Below, piece by piece: positions 6,151 through 6,245 of a stretch of 6,245 nt of DNA (positions within the stretch are counted from its first letter, which is position 1; each line of letters starts with the position of its first letter). The notes beneath the pieces were generated by a model, which was not told the origin of the DNA, searched no databases, and saw only the letters and a list, made by a program, of their open reading frames with translations. The DNA lies in NCBI GenBank assembly GCA_002746425.1, contig NVXB01000045.1:14831-21075 (forward strand), written 5' to 3'. The position numbers and the translations under genes are program-made. Source of the DNA: Hyphomicrobiales bacterium (lineage in GTDB: Bacteria; Pseudomonadota; Alphaproteobacteria; Rhizobiales; GCA-2746425).

Positions 6151-6245
6151 ATGGCAGGCCGACCAATCATCGCTGATGTTGCTAAGAAGGCGGGGGTCAG
6201 TGTTGCCACCGTCGACCGTGTTTTAAACGGGCGGCAGCGCGTGCG
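6151..6245 (+). CDS. LacI-family transcriptional regulator (3'-truncated)
   Basis: Only the first 31 complete codons are visible, but they make up most of a LacI-type DNA-binding headpiece. IIADVAKKAGVS (6-17) forms helix 1 and the turn, VATVDRVLNG (18-27) the recognition helix, and RQRV begins the next segment. The family usually has Ser where Asp22 sits (TVSRVLN); a TVDRVLNGR version is, from memory, found in a subgroup of rhizobial regulators. AGGA (6141-6144) ends 6 nt before the ATG, supporting this start. The ligand-binding domain lies beyond the window, so the effector is unknown. Divergent position and nearby repeats suggest it represses the oxygenase/PanB-like operon, and perhaps the transporter and dehydrogenase genes as well. 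Confidence 0.9.
   Translation, partial: MAGRPIIADVAKKAGVSVATVDRVLNGRQRV

Overview
The window reads as bacterial accessory carbon-catabolism DNA, most likely from an alphaproteobacterium of the Hyphomicrobiales/rhizobial type. This is inferred from the protein families: rhizobial RhaP/RhaQ/RhaK-type transport and kinase genes, an alphaproteobacterial-type xylitol dehydrogenase, a MocD-type desaturase-fold protein and a LacI regulator with a TVDRVLNGR helix. By eye the GC content looks only moderate (roughly half), lower than typical Rhizobium, so I do not name a genus.

Left block, plus strand (1-2936): the C-terminal part of an RbsC/RhaP-type sugar ABC permease, cut by the window edge, overlaps by 4 bp a complete second permease (RhaQ-like). 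An FGGY-family carbohydrate kinase (RhaK-like) follows after 45 nt. The ATPase and periplasmic binding protein are not here and presumably lie upstream. Middle (3081-4124, plus strand): a zinc-dependent xylitol/polyol dehydrogenase, apparently with its own promoter in the 144-nt gap after the kinase.

Right block, minus strand (6000 to 4121): a two-gene operon with a MocD-like membrane histidine-box (diiron) oxygenase/desaturase first, then a PanB-fold protein (ketopantoate hydroxymethyltransferase family) that keeps the family's signature segments but appears to have lost two of the three metal-binding acidic residues. This operon meets the dehydrogenase tail to tail, and the two stop codons share a TTAA. 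Divergent from the operon, at 6151, begins a LacI-family regulator cut by the right edge. The 150-nt divergent promoter region carries a 9-nt direct repeat (ATTTCGTCA), one copy of which overlaps the predicted -35 box of the oxygenase promoter.

Taken together, this looks like import of a sugar, polyol or derivative, oxidation at a secondary alcohol, phosphorylation by the kinase, and an accessory oxygenase plus PanB-like module under local LacI control. The substrate cannot be read from the sequence. The transporter and kinase point to a rhamnose-like deoxysugar, the dehydrogenase to a polyol, and the MocD-like protein to a methylated inositol derivative. That mixture is the most interesting thing in the window. 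No RNA gene, CRISPR array, insertion sequence or gene-free stretch over 300 nt was seen.
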